A DNA stretch of 64,000 nucleotides, taken from Acetobacteraceae bacterium H6797. GTDB lineage: Bacteria; Pseudomonadota; Alphaproteobacteria; Acetobacterales; Acetobacteraceae. Both the position numbers and the translations under genes were made by a program. Positions 8,429 to 18,369 of this stretch are shown here, in pieces. Position 1 is the first letter of the stretch, and every line of letters begins with the position of its first letter. Below the pieces are notes generated by a model. It was not told the DNA's origin. It saw only the letters and a list, made by a program, of their open reading frames with translations, and did not search any database. The DNA lies in NCBI GenBank assembly GCA_015223225.1, contig JADFCQ010000006.1, positions 372,001 through 436,000 of the forward strand, written 5' to 3'.

Positions 8429-9562
8429 CTATTTGGCCGATGAGGAAGCTTCGAGCTCGGCCACCAGTTCGTGACGGTTGATGTGCTCGAGTGCCTGGCC
8501 ATCCTGGTGGAAGACCTGGCAGGTCTCGAAGACGAAAGCCAGGTTGAGCTCGTCACCCGGACGCAACGGCTCGCTACCTTCGGACTGCATGATCACCGTC
8601 TCGCCACTCTTGAGCTTGACGTGGACATAGGTGAGGCCGCCGAGATGCTCGGTCAGCAGCACCTTGCCGGAAAGGGGCCCAGCCTCTTCGACCCGCAGAT
8701 TCTCCGGGCGGATGCCGAGGGTGGCCGTATCGCCGATCCTGAGCCCGCCCGACTTTACCGGCACGGAGATGGGGCCGCCATGACGAAGGGTGATGTCGAG
8801 GCCGGTGCGGTCGAGACGCGTAACCTTGCCTTCCAGCAGATTGATGCCAGGCGAGCCAAGGAATGAGGCGACGAAGAGATTCTTGGGATGGTGATAGAGG
8901 TCGAGCGGAGAACCCACCTGCTCCACCCGGCCCGCATTGAGCACGACGATGCGGTCGGCCATGGTCATGGCCTCGGTCTGATCATGCGTCACGTAGATCA
9001 TGGTCGCGCCCAGTTCCTTGTGCAGCGCGGCCAGTTCGACGCGCATCTGCAGCCGCAGGGCAGCATCGAGATTGGAGAGCGGCTCATCGAAGAGGAAGAT
9101 CTTCGGCTTGCGCACAATGGCGCGTCCGATGGCGACACGCTGGCGCTGGCCGCCGGAAAGATCGCGCGGGCGGCGATCCAGCAGCTTCTCCAGCTGCAGA
9201 ACGCGGGCGGCTTCAAGAACCTTCTCCTGCCGCTCGGCCTTGGGCACGCCGGCGAGCTTGAGCGAGAAGCCCATATTCTCGCCGACCGTCATATGCGGAT
9301 AGAGCGCATAGGACTGGAAGACCATGGCTAGGCCGCGCTCGGCAGGGCCGATATCGTTAGCGCGCGTGCCGTCGATCAGCAAATCGCCGCCGGTGATATC
9401 CTCCAGCCCCGCGATCATGCGCAGCAGGGTGGATTTGCCACAGCCGGAGGGACCGACGAAGACGACGAATTCGCCGTCCTTGATCTCGAGATCGATGCCC
9501 TTGATGGTTTCCTTGGCACCCGAATAGCGCTTGCGGATGCCACGAAGTTCGAGATTGGCCAT
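8429..9562 (-). CDS. ABC transporter ATP-binding protein, UgpC/MalK/SmoK type
   Basis: A 377-residue ATPase of the carbohydrate CUT1 class. Walker A is GPSGCGKST at about 37-45, the signature is LSGGQRQRVAIGRA, Walker B ends in LFDEPLSNLD and the switch is THDQTEAM. The C-terminal 140 residues form the OB-fold regulatory domain with the GIRPENL motif, typical of MalK homologues that can service several importers. It sits 15 bases after the second permease. The binding protein upstream resembles SmoE, so this is most likely the SmoK equivalent for sorbitol/mannitol-type polyols. No permease-ATPase fusion or truncation is seen. Confidence 0.93.
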   Translation of the reverse strand: MANLELRGIRKRYSGAKETIKGIDLEIKDGEFVVFVGPSGCGKSTLLRMIAGLEDITGGDLLIDGTRANDIGPAERGLAMVFQSYALYPHMTVGENMGFSLKLAGVPKAERQEKVLEAARVLQLEKLLDRRPRDLSGGQRQRVAIGRAIVRKPKIFLFDEPLSNLDAALRLQMRVELAALHKELGATMIYVTHDQTEAMTMADRIVVLNAGRVEQVGSPLDLYHHPKNLFVASFLGSPGINLLEGKVTRLDRTGLDITLRHGGPISVPVKSGGLRIGDTATLGIRPENLRVEEAGPLSGKVLLTEHLGGLTYVHVKLKSGETVIMQSEGSEPLRPGDELNLAFVFETCQVFHQDGQALEHINRHELVAELEASSSAK

Positions 9563-9577
9563 TTCTGATGTCTCCTC

Positions 9578-10413
<836 letters not shown>

Positions 10414-10417
<4 letters not shown>

Positions 10418-11343
10418 CGATCCAGGCTCCTGGCCATGCTGCGCACGAGGAAGAAAGCGACGATATTCGCGAGCACGATTGCGACGACGCCGCCGGCGGA
10501 GGCGATACCCACGTCGAATTGCAGCAGCGCGCGCGAGTAGATCAGGAAGGGCAGATTGGTCGTCGACGTGCCCGGGCCGCCGGCCGTCGCCACGAAGATC
10601 TCGGCGAAGATGGATAGCAGGAAGATGGTCTCGATCATCACCACGACACCGATCGAGCGCTTGAGATGCGGCAGGATGATGTAGAAGAAAATGCCGAAGG
10701 GACCGGCGCCATCCATGCGCGCCGCCTCGCGCTGCTCGTCATCCAGCGACTGCATGGCCGTCAACAGGATCAGCAGCGCGAAGGGCAGCCACTGCCAGGC
10801 GACGATCATGATCATCGACAGCATCGGGTAATCGGTGAACCAGTCGATGGTTTCCCAACCGAAGGTATGGGCGATGATGCCCGAGATACCGTAGATCGGG
10901 TGCAGCATCAGGTTCTTCCAGATCAACGCGCTCGCCGTCGGCATGACGAAGAAGGGCGCGATGGCCAGCACGCGGGCGATGCCGCGGCCGAAGAATTCCT
11001 GATTGAAGAGCACCGCGAGCAGCGTGCCGAAGACGACCGTGATGGCCAGCACGGAGCCCACAAGGATCAGCGTATTGACCAGCGAGGACCACAGTGCCGG
11101 GTCCTCGACGAGAAAGCGATAGTTCTCGAGCCCGGAGAAGCCGGAGACTTCCGGGTTCAGCAGGTTATAGCGCGAGATCGAAAACCAGAGGGTCAGGGCC
11201 AGGGGCACGATGGCCCAAAGCAGCAGGATGGTGACCGAAGGTGCGAGCAGCGGCGTGACGCCCGGGCGACGCCGGCCGCTCACCGCGACGGAGGGGGCGT
11301 CATGGACGCCCTCCGCGAGTGATGCGGACATAGTTTTCCTCAT
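10414..11343 (-). CDS. Carbohydrate ABC transporter permease, MalF/SmoF type
   Basis: A 309-residue permease with six hydrophobic segments after a short cytoplasmic N-terminus. The EAA loop reads EQREAARMDGAGPFGIFFYIILPHLKRS. A periplasmic stretch, SRYNLLNPEVSGFSGLENYRFL, is common to polyol/sugar MalF-type proteins of alphaproteobacteria. It begins 29 bases after the binding-protein stop and ends in a 4-base overlap with the MalG-type gene. Together with the flanking genes it makes a complete CUT1 importer in the order binding protein, MalF, MalG, ATPase. Confidence 0.93.
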
Positions 11344-11372
11344 CTATGGCATGAGCGCGAAGCGCCCGGGTG

Positions 11373-12821
11373 TCAGTTGGCCGGCTGAGCGGCCGGAGCG
11401 GCGTTGGCAGGCTGCTGGACGTCGCGGTCGTAGTAACCAGACTGCATCATGATGCGTGACGTCGTGTTCTGGCTTCGCCGCAGCGCCTCGTTCACCGAGA
11501 CATTGCCGGCGATGGCAGCCGCCATCTGCTGGCCGACGCTGGTGCCGATCGCCTGGAATTCGGGGATGCCGACGAATTGCGCGCCGACATAGCGCTTCGG
11601 CAGGCGCGTCCCGTCGATCGGATTGGCGGCGCTGATGGCCTGCTCCACCATCGATGCGAAAGGTGCAGCCTGCTGGTATTCAGGCAGTTGGTAGGTGGAG
11701 ACGCGCGTGCCCTGGGGAATACGCACCCATCCCGCCTGCTCGCCGGCCATGCGGATATATTCCTTCGAGGTGGCCCAGGTGGCGAAGCGCAGCGCGGCTT
11801 CCTTCTTCCGCGAGGTCTCCGGAATGGAGAAGACCCAGCTCCACAGCCACTTCGCGCCATTCTGCCAATCGGCGACGGGCGAGGCCATATAGCCCATCTT
11901 GTCCGCGACGCCGGATTCACGCGGGTTGAAGATGATCGAGCTGGCGAAGGTGCTGTCGATCCACATGCCGCAATGGCCGGACACCGTCAGCGCGAGATTT
12001 TCGCTGAAGCCGCTTGAGGCTGTGCCGGGCGGGCCATATTTGCGGGCCATGTCGACATACCAGCTCACACCGCGGCGCCATTCTGGGGTATCGAGCATGG
12101 GCCGCCAATGGTCGTCGAACCACTGGCCGCCATAGCCGTCGACGAGTGTGGTGACCAGGGCCATGTTACCGCCCCAATTCGCCTGGCCGCGCATGCAGAT
12201 GCCATAAACGCCGTTGGCCGGCTCATGGATTTTCTCGGCATATTCACGGATCTGGTCGAATGTCGGATGCGGCGAGGGCGTGATGCCGGCTTTCTCGAAC
12301 AGGTCCTTGCGATAGAAGGTCATCGCACTTTCGGCAAAGATCGGCAGGCCCCAGACCTGGCCGTCTCGCTCGACGCTCTGTCGCACGGCGGGCAGCAGGT
12401 CATCCAGGCGATAGCTCGCCGGAATCGGGTTCAGCGGCGCGAGCCAATTCTGCTTTGCCCAGACCTGAACTTCATAATTTCCGATGGTGATCAGGTCGAA
12501 CTGCCCGCCACGCGTCGCGATATCCATCGTGATTCGCTGGCGGAGCGTGTTCTCGTCCAGGATCATCCAGCGAAGCTTGATGTCCGGGTTCTGTCGCTCA
12601 AATTCACCGGAGAGCCGCTGCAGCGTGATCAACGCATCGTTGTTGATGGCAGCAATGGAAATTTCCGTCTCGGCTTTCGCGGCATGGGCCGTCGCCACGG
12701 ACGCGAAAAGCCCTGCGGCGAGCGCGAGTCCGAGTCTCTTGCCAAACTTCAAGCCTGGCTCTGGGGTTTTCTTCGTCATCCCCGATGACGATGCGGTGCG
12801 CCTCTTATCATGGTTCAGCAT
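11373..12821 (-). CDS. Periplasmic binding protein of a polyol-type ABC transporter (SmoE-like)
   Basis: A roughly 482-residue solute-binding protein of family 1. After a long N-terminus and a signal peptide (LGLALAAGLFASVATAHA), the mature part begins ETEISIAAINNDALITLQRL. The LRWMILDENTLRQRITMDIATRGGQFD region resembles, from memory, Rhodobacter SmoE, which binds sorbitol and mannitol. Two starts are possible: 12821, with AGGGG 4 bases upstream, or 12779, which gives a tidier signal peptide but has a poor ribosome site; 12821 is used. The mature protein ends in an Ala/Pro/Gln-rich tail, NAAPAAQPAN. Promoter-proximal position and the largest downstream gap fit the usual high expression of binding proteins. 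Confidence 0.87.
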   Translation of the reverse strand: MLNHDKRRTASSSGMTKKTPEPGLKFGKRLGLALAAGLFASVATAHAAKAETEISIAAINNDALITLQRLSGEFERQNPDIKLRWMILDENTLRQRITMDIATRGGQFDLITIGNYEVQVWAKQNWLAPLNPIPASYRLDDLLPAVRQSVERDGQVWGLPIFAESAMTFYRKDLFEKAGITPSPHPTFDQIREYAEKIHEPANGVYGICMRGQANWGGNMALVTTLVDGYGGQWFDDHWRPMLDTPEWRRGVSWYVDMARKYGPPGTASSGFSENLALTVSGHCGMWIDSTFASSIIFNPRESGVADKMGYMASPVADWQNGAKWLWSWVFSIPETSRKKEAALRFATWATSKEYIRMAGEQAGWVRIPQGTRVSTYQLPEYQQAAPFASMVEQAISAANPIDGTRLPKRYVGAQFVGIPEFQAIGTSVGQQMAAAIAGNVSVNEALRRSQNTTSRIMMQSGYYDRDVQQPANAAPAAQPAN

Positions 12822-13006
12822 GCGCCCCTGTTCTTCACATCGGGCACGATAGGTCAACACACACGCCATAATGCTGCCGCGATTAGACCATCGCTGCATT
12901 GCAGCATGGCGAAAATTGCGACAGAATACCTAGAAAATGGTAACGGAAGGCCTCGCACTTTTGCGAAGCCGCCTATTATCGGCTCACCATAGGAAGCGTT
13001 ACTTTG
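12822..13006. promoter_or_regulatory. Promoter region of the polyol-transport operon with a small palindrome
   Basis: This 185-base region lies upstream of the minus-strand polyol operon and downstream of the minus-strand TetR gene. It contains GCTGC-ATT-GCAGC at 12893-12905, a perfect 5-bp-arm palindrome about 72 bases before the binding-protein start, which could be an operator. No cognate regulator is next to it, so the assignment is tentative. Confidence 0.35.
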
Positions 13007-13588
13007 TCACGCAGCACCGATCTTGCGCTTCAGAGACCTTGCTGTGGCTGTCAGCAACTTATTCGACAGCGCCTCGTCATCCACCGCGCGCGCAAGCGTG
13101 AGCGCGCCGACGAGAGAGGCGATCATCGCCATGGCTTCATCATGCGCTTGCGCCTCACCGCTCTCGCCTAGCAGGGCTGCGAGGCTTTCGATCTTGCTGC
13201 GCAGCCCTTCCGCGAAAGCCGCGCGCACCGGCTCGCCCTGGCGCGGGATCTCGGAGGCGAGCGCGGCCATCGCACAGCCCTGCCCCGGTCCATCGCGATG
13301 CGCCTGGGAGAGATAACGGTCGATCACCTGCGCGGCCCTCTCCTTCGGCGGCAGGTCACTTTCCGCAACCCGGCTCAGGGCGCCGCGCGAGAGGGCATGT
13401 TCAAGCGCCGCCGCGGCGAGGCGCTCCTTGGAGCCGAACTGGCTGTAGAGGCTGCCATGGGTGAGACCCGCCGCCTCCGTCAGCTTATCGACGCCGACGC
13501 CCGTGATCCCCTTCTCGCGGAACAGCCGCGAGGCCTCCGCGACGATCCGCGCCCGGTTCTCCGCCGCCTGTTCCCTGGAAACCCGCAA
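13007..13588 (-). CDS. TetR/AcrR-family transcriptional repressor
   Basis: A 193-residue regulator with an N-terminal TetR helix-turn-helix (about 10-57: ARIVAEASRLFREKGITGVGVDKLTEAAGLTHG, then LYSQFGSKERL). The C-terminal ligand domain has the GQGCAMAALASEI segment found in the branch of TetR proteins that control reductases and efflux genes. It is transcribed divergently from an SDR and a MATE exporter, its likely targets, and probably represses itself as well. The effector is unknown; a reactive small molecule or a drug pumped by MATE is a fair guess. Confidence 0.9.
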   Translation of the reverse strand: MRVSREQAAENRARIVAEASRLFREKGITGVGVDKLTEAAGLTHGSLYSQFGSKERLAAAALEHALSRGALSRVAESDLPPKERAAQVIDRYLSQAHRDGPGQGCAMAALASEIPRQGEPVRAAFAEGLRSKIESLAALLGESGEAQAHDEAMAMIASLVGALTLARAVDDEALSNKLLTATARSLKRKIGAA

Positions 13589-13703
13589 TGCTCGCGCTCC
13601 CGTCCGATCCTGAAAATCCTGCTTGACAGTTTTAATAGCGGTCGCAATCTATGTCAAACATGGCGGCCGCCATCAATAAATCGGCTACTGGAGCCTCCCC
13701 CTC
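13589..13703. promoter_or_regulatory. Divergent promoter region between TetR and SDR-MATE genes
   Basis: The 115-base gap contains TTGACA at 13623-13628, a perfect -35 hexamer facing the SDR gene, with the -10 region poorly matched (AATCTA at 13646-13651). TTGACA and TGTCAA (13652-13657) form a dyad that brackets the probable core promoter, and an inner ATAG/CTAT pair lies between. A TetR dimer binding here would block both genes. Seen in sequence; regulatory role inferred. Confidence 0.45.
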
Positions 13704-14510
13704 ATGTCCTCTCCTTCTCCCGGCATCGCCATGGTCACCGGCGCCTCGGCCGGTATCGGCGCCGTCTACGCAGAACGCCTGGCGCGGCGCGGGCATGACC
13801 TGATCCTCGTCGCCCGCGATGCGGGGCGGCTCGAGGCCGCGGCCAGCCAGATCCGCGCCGCGACCGGCCGTCAGGTCGAGCTTCTCCCGGCCGATCTCGG
13901 CAAGAGCGAGGGCATCGCCGCCGTCAAGAGGCGCCTGGCCGAGGACGAGCGCATTACGGTGCTGGTCAATAATGCCGGCATGGCGGTGGCCGGCTCGGTC
14001 CTGACAGCCGATCCGGCGCGGCTGGAGGCGATGGTGCAGTTGAACATCGTCTCGGCCATGCATCTGGCCATCGCCGCCGGAAAGGCCTTCCAGCGCCGCG
14101 GCGCCGGGACGCTGATGAATATCAGCTCAGTCCTGGCCCTGGTGCCGGAGCAGTTCAACGGCGTCTATAGCGGCACCAAGGCCTTCCTGCTCAACCTCAC
14201 GCAGTCCCTCGCGGCGGAGTTGCAAGGCACAGGTGTGCGGGTGCAGGCGGTGCTGCCCGGCGCGACGCGCACGGCGCTCTGGGCAAGTGCGGGGCTGCCG
14301 GTCGAGAACCTGCCGGCCGAGATGGTGATGGAAGCGGCTGAGATGGTCGATGCCGCCCTGGCCGGGCTGGATGCGGGCGAACTCGTCACCATCCCTTCCC
14401 TCCCTGATGCCGCCGATTGGGCGCGGCTAGAGGAGGCGCGGATGGCACTCGGGCCCAACCTCTCCCGCAACAAGGCGGCCGATCGCTTCCAGGTGAGCGC
14501 CGTGGCATGA
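13704..14510 (+). CDS. SDR-family NAD(P)-dependent oxidoreductase
   Basis: A 268-residue short-chain dehydrogenase. TGASAGIGAVYAERLARRGHDLILVARDAGRL is an NADP-type Rossmann start (TGxxxGIG and an Arg after strand 2), NNAGMAV follows, and the active site is Ser146 region (MNISSVLAL) with YSGTKAF providing Tyr and Lys. The length and the LVPEQFNGVYSGTKAF pattern fit the DltE-like branch of SDR proteins, whose natural substrates are mostly unknown. Its stop overlaps the MATE start as ATGA, so the two are translated together, probably under the TetR protein upstream. Confidence 0.87.
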   Translation: MSSPSPGIAMVTGASAGIGAVYAERLARRGHDLILVARDAGRLEAAASQIRAATGRQVELLPADLGKSEGIAAVKRRLAEDERITVLVNNAGMAVAGSVLTADPARLEAMVQLNIVSAMHLAIAAGKAFQRRGAGTLMNISSVLALVPEQFNGVYSGTKAFLLNLTQSLAAELQGTGVRVQAVLPGATRTALWASAGLPVENLPAEMVMEAAEMVDAALAGLDAGELVTIPSLPDAADWARLEEARMALGPNLSRNKAADRFQVSAVA

Positions 14511-15880
14511 GTGCCGGTGCAGCAGCCTCGCCGACGATGAACCCCCGCACGCGGCGGCTGCTGCACGACCCGATCGTGCCGACGCTGCTGCGCATGGCCT
14601 GGCCGAACATCCTCATCATGCTCGCCCAGGCCTCGACCGGGCTGATCGAGACATGGTGGGTCTCGCATCTCGGCACCGATGCGCTGGCGGGGATGGCGCT
14701 CGTCTTCCCACCGGTCATGCTGATGCAGATGATCTCGGCGGGGGCCATGGGCGGCGGTATTTCCTCGGCCATCGCCAGGGCCATGGGCGCCGGCAAGCAG
14801 GAGACGGCGGATGCGCTGGTGCTCCATGCCGTCGTGATCAATATCGGCCTCGGCCTCTTCTTCACCGTCGTGATGCTGGTCTTCGGCCGCTCCATCTATA
14901 GCGCCATGGGTGGCGAGGGCGGCGCGCTCGAGGCGGCGATGACCTATTCGACCATCGTCTTCCTCGGCAACCCAATCCTCTGGCTGCTGAACGGGCTGGC
15001 CAGCGTCATCCGCGGCACGGGCAATATGCTCGTGCCGGCGCTGGTGATCTGCGCGGGGGTGGTGCTGCTGGTGCCGCTCTCGCCGCTGCTGATCTATGGC
15101 TTCGGGCCGGTGCCGGGCTTCGGCATTGCGGGCGGCGGGCTGGCACTGGTCGTCTTCTATATAGGCGGTGCTGCGGTGCTCGCCTGGTACATCCTGTCGG
15201 GGCGCAACCTCGCGCATTTCCGCCTGGTGCCGCTGCAATGGCCGATGCTGAAGGAGATCCTGCGCATCGGCGCGGTGGCTTCCATCACCTCGCTGCAGAC
15301 CAATGTCACCATCGCGCTCCTCACCGGCCTGGTCGCCAGCAAGGCGGGGATCGATGCCGTGGCCGGTTTCGGCACCGGGGCGCGGCTCGAATATCTGCTG
15401 GTGCCCCTCACCTTCGGGCTCGGCGCGCCGCTCGTGGCGCTGGTCGGCACCAATATCGGCGCCGGGCAGCGTGATCGGGCCTTGCGGATCGGGCTCACCG
15501 GCGGCGCCATTGCCTTCCTGCTCACGGAGACGGTCGGCATCGCCGCGGCGCTCTGGCCCGAAGCCTGGCTCACGCTGTTCAGCGCGGAACCGGCGATGGT
15601 CGAGGCCGGCAGCCGCTACCTGCGTATCGTCGGGCCTGTCTATGGCTTCTTCGGCCTCGGCCTCTCGCTCTATTTCGCCTCGCAGGGCGCGGGTCGGCTG
15701 AGCTGGCCGCTGGGCGCGGGCTTCCTGCGGATGTTCCTGGCCGTGATCGGCGGCTGGATCGCGCTGCAGGTTACCGGATCGCTCACCTGGCTCTTCCTCG
15801 CGGCGGCGGTGGCGCTGGTGGTCTACGGCAGCACGATGGCCATCGCGGTGCGATCGGGCGTCTGGTTCCGGGGGCGCTGA
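14507..15880 (+). CDS. MATE-family multidrug/solute efflux transporter
   Basis: A 457-residue inner-membrane antiporter of the multi-antimicrobial extrusion family with about 12 hydrophobic segments. The N-terminal half carries RMAWPNILIMLAQASTGLIETWWVSHLGTDALAGMAL and the AMGAGKQETAD loop; the second half repeats the fold with TGLVASKAGIDAVAGFGTGARLEYLLVPL and GTNIGAGQRDRAL. The ATG at 14507 overlaps the SDR stop and has a normal N-terminus; a longer frame from 14417 lies inside the SDR gene. Substrate unknown. Co-translation with the SDR suggests that the exporter and enzyme handle the same toxic compound. Confidence 0.92.
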   Translation: MSAGAAASPTMNPRTRRLLHDPIVPTLLRMAWPNILIMLAQASTGLIETWWVSHLGTDALAGMALVFPPVMLMQMISAGAMGGGISSAIARAMGAGKQETADALVLHAVVINIGLGLFFTVVMLVFGRSIYSAMGGEGGALEAAMTYSTIVFLGNPILWLLNGLASVIRGTGNMLVPALVICAGVVLLVPLSPLLIYGFGPVPGFGIAGGGLALVVFYIGGAAVLAWYILSGRNLAHFRLVPLQWPMLKEILRIGAVASITSLQTNVTIALLTGLVASKAGIDAVAGFGTGARLEYLLVPLTFGLGAPLVALVGTNIGAGQRDRALRIGLTGGAIAFLLTETVGIAAALWPEAWLTLFSAEPAMVEAGSRYLRIVGPVYGFFGLGLSLYFASQGAGRLSWPLGAGFLRMFLAVIGGWIALQVTGSLTWLFLAAAVALVVYGSTMAIAVRSGVWFRGR

Positions 15881-15919
15881 TGCGCCCTCGTTCTGTTCGG
15901 TTCTTCCGGGAAAGCCATC

Positions 15920-17107
15920 ATGCTGTCGAAAGAGATTGTCCTCTGCCATCCCGTCCGCACGGCGATCGGCACCTATAACGGCACGCTCAAATCGGTGCCG
16001 GCCACAGAGCTGGGCGCCATCGTGGTGCGGGAGACGCTGGCCCGCGCGGGGCTCGATCCCGCGAAGCTGGGCGGGGTCACGCTGGGCAACGTCATCCAGG
16101 CCGGCAACCGGATGAACCCGGCGCGTCAGGCGGCCATGGGTGGCGGGGTGCCGGTTTCGGTGCCTGCCATGACGGTCAATCGCGTCTGCGGCTCCGGCGC
16201 CCAGGCCATCGTGACGGCGGCACAGGAAATCCTGGCCGGGCAGCATGAGGTGGCGGTCGCGGGCGGCATGGAGAATATGGACCGCGCGCCCTATCTGCTC
16301 GACGGCGGCCGCTGGGGCTATCGCATGGGCCCGGCCGAAATCCATGACAGCATGCTGCGGGACGGGCTGAACGACGCCTTTTCCGGCCGGCATTCCGGCT
16401 GGCATACCGAGGATCTGGTGACCAAGGCGGGTTTGAGCCGCGAGGCGCAGGACCACTGGGCCGCCCGCTCGCAGCAGCGCTTCGCCGCCGCGCAGGCGGC
16501 CGGGCTTTTCGAGGCCGAGATCACGCCCGTCAGCGTCGAGACCCGGAAGGGACCGGTGCCTTTCGCCAAAGACGAGGCGCCCCGGCCAGACACGACGGTG
16601 GAAATCCTGGCCAGGCTGCGCCCCGCCTTCCGCCCGGAGGGAAGCATCACGGCCGGCAATTCGCCCGGGCTGAACAGCGGCGCAGCCGCCATGATTGTCG
16701 CCAGCCGGAGCTTCGCGGAGGCGGAGGGGCTTGCCCCGGCAGCGCGGCTCGTCGCCTATGGCGTGGCGGCGGTGGAGCCGGGGCTTTTCGGCCTCGGCCC
16801 GGTGCCGGCCGTTCGCCGGGCGCTCGAACGCGCGGGCTGGGGCATCGGGGATCTGGAGCGGATTGAGATCAACGAGGCTTTCGCGGCCGTGCCGCTGGCA
16901 GTGGCTCAGGCGCTGGGCTTGCCGGAGGAGATCATCAACCCGGAAGGCGGGGCCATCGCGCATGGACACCCGATCGGGGCGACGGGCGCCGTCCTCGTCA
17001 CTCGGCTGCTGCATGGCATGAAACGCCAGGGGCAGAAGCGCGGCATGGTCACGCTTTGCATCGGCGGCGGCCAGGGCATTGCCCTGGCGCTGGAGCGCCT
17101 GGGCTAG
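15920..17107 (+). CDS. Acetyl-CoA C-acyltransferase (thiolase)
   Basis: A 395-residue thiolase catalysing reversible condensation or cleavage of beta-ketoacyl-CoA. Catalytic residues are all visible: Cys90 in NRVCGSGAQA, His350 in GHPIGATGA and Cys380 in CIGGGQGIA. The NEAFAAVPLAVA motif is present near 313. GGGAAAG-type spacing precedes the ATG at 15920, 39 bases after the MATE gene, so it may belong to the same transcript. The stop codon overlaps by 3 bases the stop of the convergent kinase gene. Whether it acts in acetoacetyl-CoA synthesis, beta-oxidation or aromatic-acid breakdown cannot be told from this context. Confidence 0.93.
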   Translation: MLSKEIVLCHPVRTAIGTYNGTLKSVPATELGAIVVRETLARAGLDPAKLGGVTLGNVIQAGNRMNPARQAAMGGGVPVSVPAMTVNRVCGSGAQAIVTAAQEILAGQHEVAVAGGMENMDRAPYLLDGGRWGYRMGPAEIHDSMLRDGLNDAFSGRHSGWHTEDLVTKAGLSREAQDHWAARSQQRFAAAQAAGLFEAEITPVSVETRKGPVPFAKDEAPRPDTTVEILARLRPAFRPEGSITAGNSPGLNSGAAAMIVASRSFAEAEGLAPAARLVAYGVAAVEPGLFGLGPVPAVRRALERAGWGIGDLERIEINEAFAAVPLAVAQALGLPEEIINPEGGAIAHGHPIGATGAVLVTRLLHGMKRQGQKRGMVTLCIGGGQGIALALERLG

Positions 17108-18369
17108 GCGGCGAAACGCTCGAAGAGGTCGGGCGGGCCCATCTGCCCGCCCTTCAGCATCAGCTCGATCCCGTCCAGGGCGGGATTGTCGCTATGCCCC
17201 CGGCAGAGGGTGACGCCGGGCGCCAGGGTATCGAGATAGGAAAGGCCCCAAAGGTCGAGCGCCTGGGCGCCGAGGCTGGAGGTGTCGCCGCCTGCGATGC
17301 CGAGGCGACGCACGGGCGCCTCGGCCATGAGGGCGGCGACGAAACGCGCCGTCGCACGGGCCACCGCCCCGGCCGGTAGGCGCACCGCATCGGAAGGCGG
17401 CGTGGTCGCCACCAGGACGGGCCGGCCAGCGCGAAGGCGGGCCGCGGCCTCAGCCACCAGTGCCCGCGCGGCACTGCCGGCCTCGATCAGCATGCCGGGC
17501 TCGGCCTGGAGGCGCTCGAAGGAGGGCGAGGCCTCGAGCTGGGCGCGGGTGACCGGCGAGAGGCTGCCGACCATGACAAAAGCCGGGCCGGGCGCGCGAG
17601 GCGGCGGCGGGGCGGCCGCCTGATCGGGCCATTCCAGCGCCAGCGCCTCGGCCACGCTGCTGGGCCCGATAGCGAGCAGCGGCGCGGCCTCGGCGGCCTT
17701 GCGGATAAGGCGGCCGATCGGCGCTAGGTCTTCATCGCGGCTTACGTCGAGCAGCACGGCGGAAGGCCCGCCCGCCATGATGGCGGCCAGGGCCTCGGGC
17801 GCCTGGCCATAGGCCGGGTAAGGCAGCGAGGCGATAGGCGAGAGCCCCTGCGCGGCGAGATGGCGCCGGAGGTCGGCCTCCTGCATCGGCGTCACGGGGT
17901 GGATGCTCATGGTCGGGTGGCGGTCGATGCGATGTACCGCGCCGCCCGTGCCCGCCGCCGCGAAGAGATGGCCGAACAGGCAATAGCGCCCCAGCCCCGG
18001 CTGCCCGCCCAGGATGGGGAGGAAGGCGTTGGGGAAATCCGCGCGCAGCACCTGCGCCGCGACGCCGATGCTGCCGACATGCGGGGCGCTGTCGAAGGTG
18101 GAGCAGCATTTGTAATGCATGACCCGCACGCCGAGAGCGGCGAAGAACCGGCTGACCGGCGCGAGCGCCGTGACCATTTCAGGCGGCTCCATGCTGCGGG
18201 CCGCGCCGGCGATGCCGACCGCATCGAGCGCCCCGGCTCGCGCCAGCCGGGATTCATCCGGGACGTCGAGGAAGAGCAGTGCCCTGAGCCCGCGCCGGGC
18301 CAGCGTCGCCAGCGTATCGGTCGCGCCGGTGAAGTCGTCGCCGTACCAGCCGAGCCAGGGCGCGCTCAT
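17104..18369 (-). CDS. Four-carbon acid sugar kinase family protein (DUF1537; OiaK-like)
   Basis: A 421-residue DUF1537 kinase. The N-terminal domain opens WYGDDFTGATDTLATL, the family signature for the sugar-acid site; the C-terminal nucleotide domain has VMVGSLSPVTRAQL, and RLGIAGGDTSSLGAQAL. The ATG at 18369 overlaps the stop of the RuBisCO-like gene. Published work on D-apiose catabolism pairs a DUF1537 kinase (3-oxo-isoapionate kinase, OiaK) with a RuBisCO-like decarboxylase (OiaX); the gene pair here matches that arrangement, so phosphorylation of 3-oxo-isoapionate or a close analogue is likely. Other DUF1537 kinases act on threonate, erythronate or denol-type acids, so the substrate is not certain. 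A longer frame back to 18588 lies inside the neighbour. Confidence 0.85.
   Translation of the reverse strand: MSAPWLGWYGDDFTGATDTLATLARRGLRALLFLDVPDESRLARAGALDAVGIAGAARSMEPPEMVTALAPVSRFFAALGVRVMHYKCCSTFDSAPHVGSIGVAAQVLRADFPNAFLPILGGQPGLGRYCLFGHLFAAAGTGGAVHRIDRHPTMSIHPVTPMQEADLRRHLAAQGLSPIASLPYPAYGQAPEALAAIMAGGPSAVLLDVSRDEDLAPIGRLIRKAAEAAPLLAIGPSSVAEALALEWPDQAAAPPPPRAPGPAFVMVGSLSPVTRAQLEASPSFERLQAEPGMLIEAGSAARALVAEAAARLRAGRPVLVATTPPSDAVRLPAGAVARATARFVAALMAEAPVRRLGIAGGDTSSLGAQALDLWGLSYLDTLAPGVTLCRGHSDNPALDGIELMLKGGQMGPPDLFERFAA

Noticed and set aside
12777..12779. ATG at 12779 as start of the polyol-binding protein
   Set aside because: It gives a neat signal peptide but its upstream bases make a poor ribosome site; 12821 was preferred. 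The choice is not firm.
14165..17014. 949-residue open frame on the minus strand
   Set aside because: It lies antisense to the SDR, MATE and thiolase genes, which have full motif sets. Its composition (Arg, His, Gln, Asp, Gly-rich, no domain) is that of a high-GC shadow frame.
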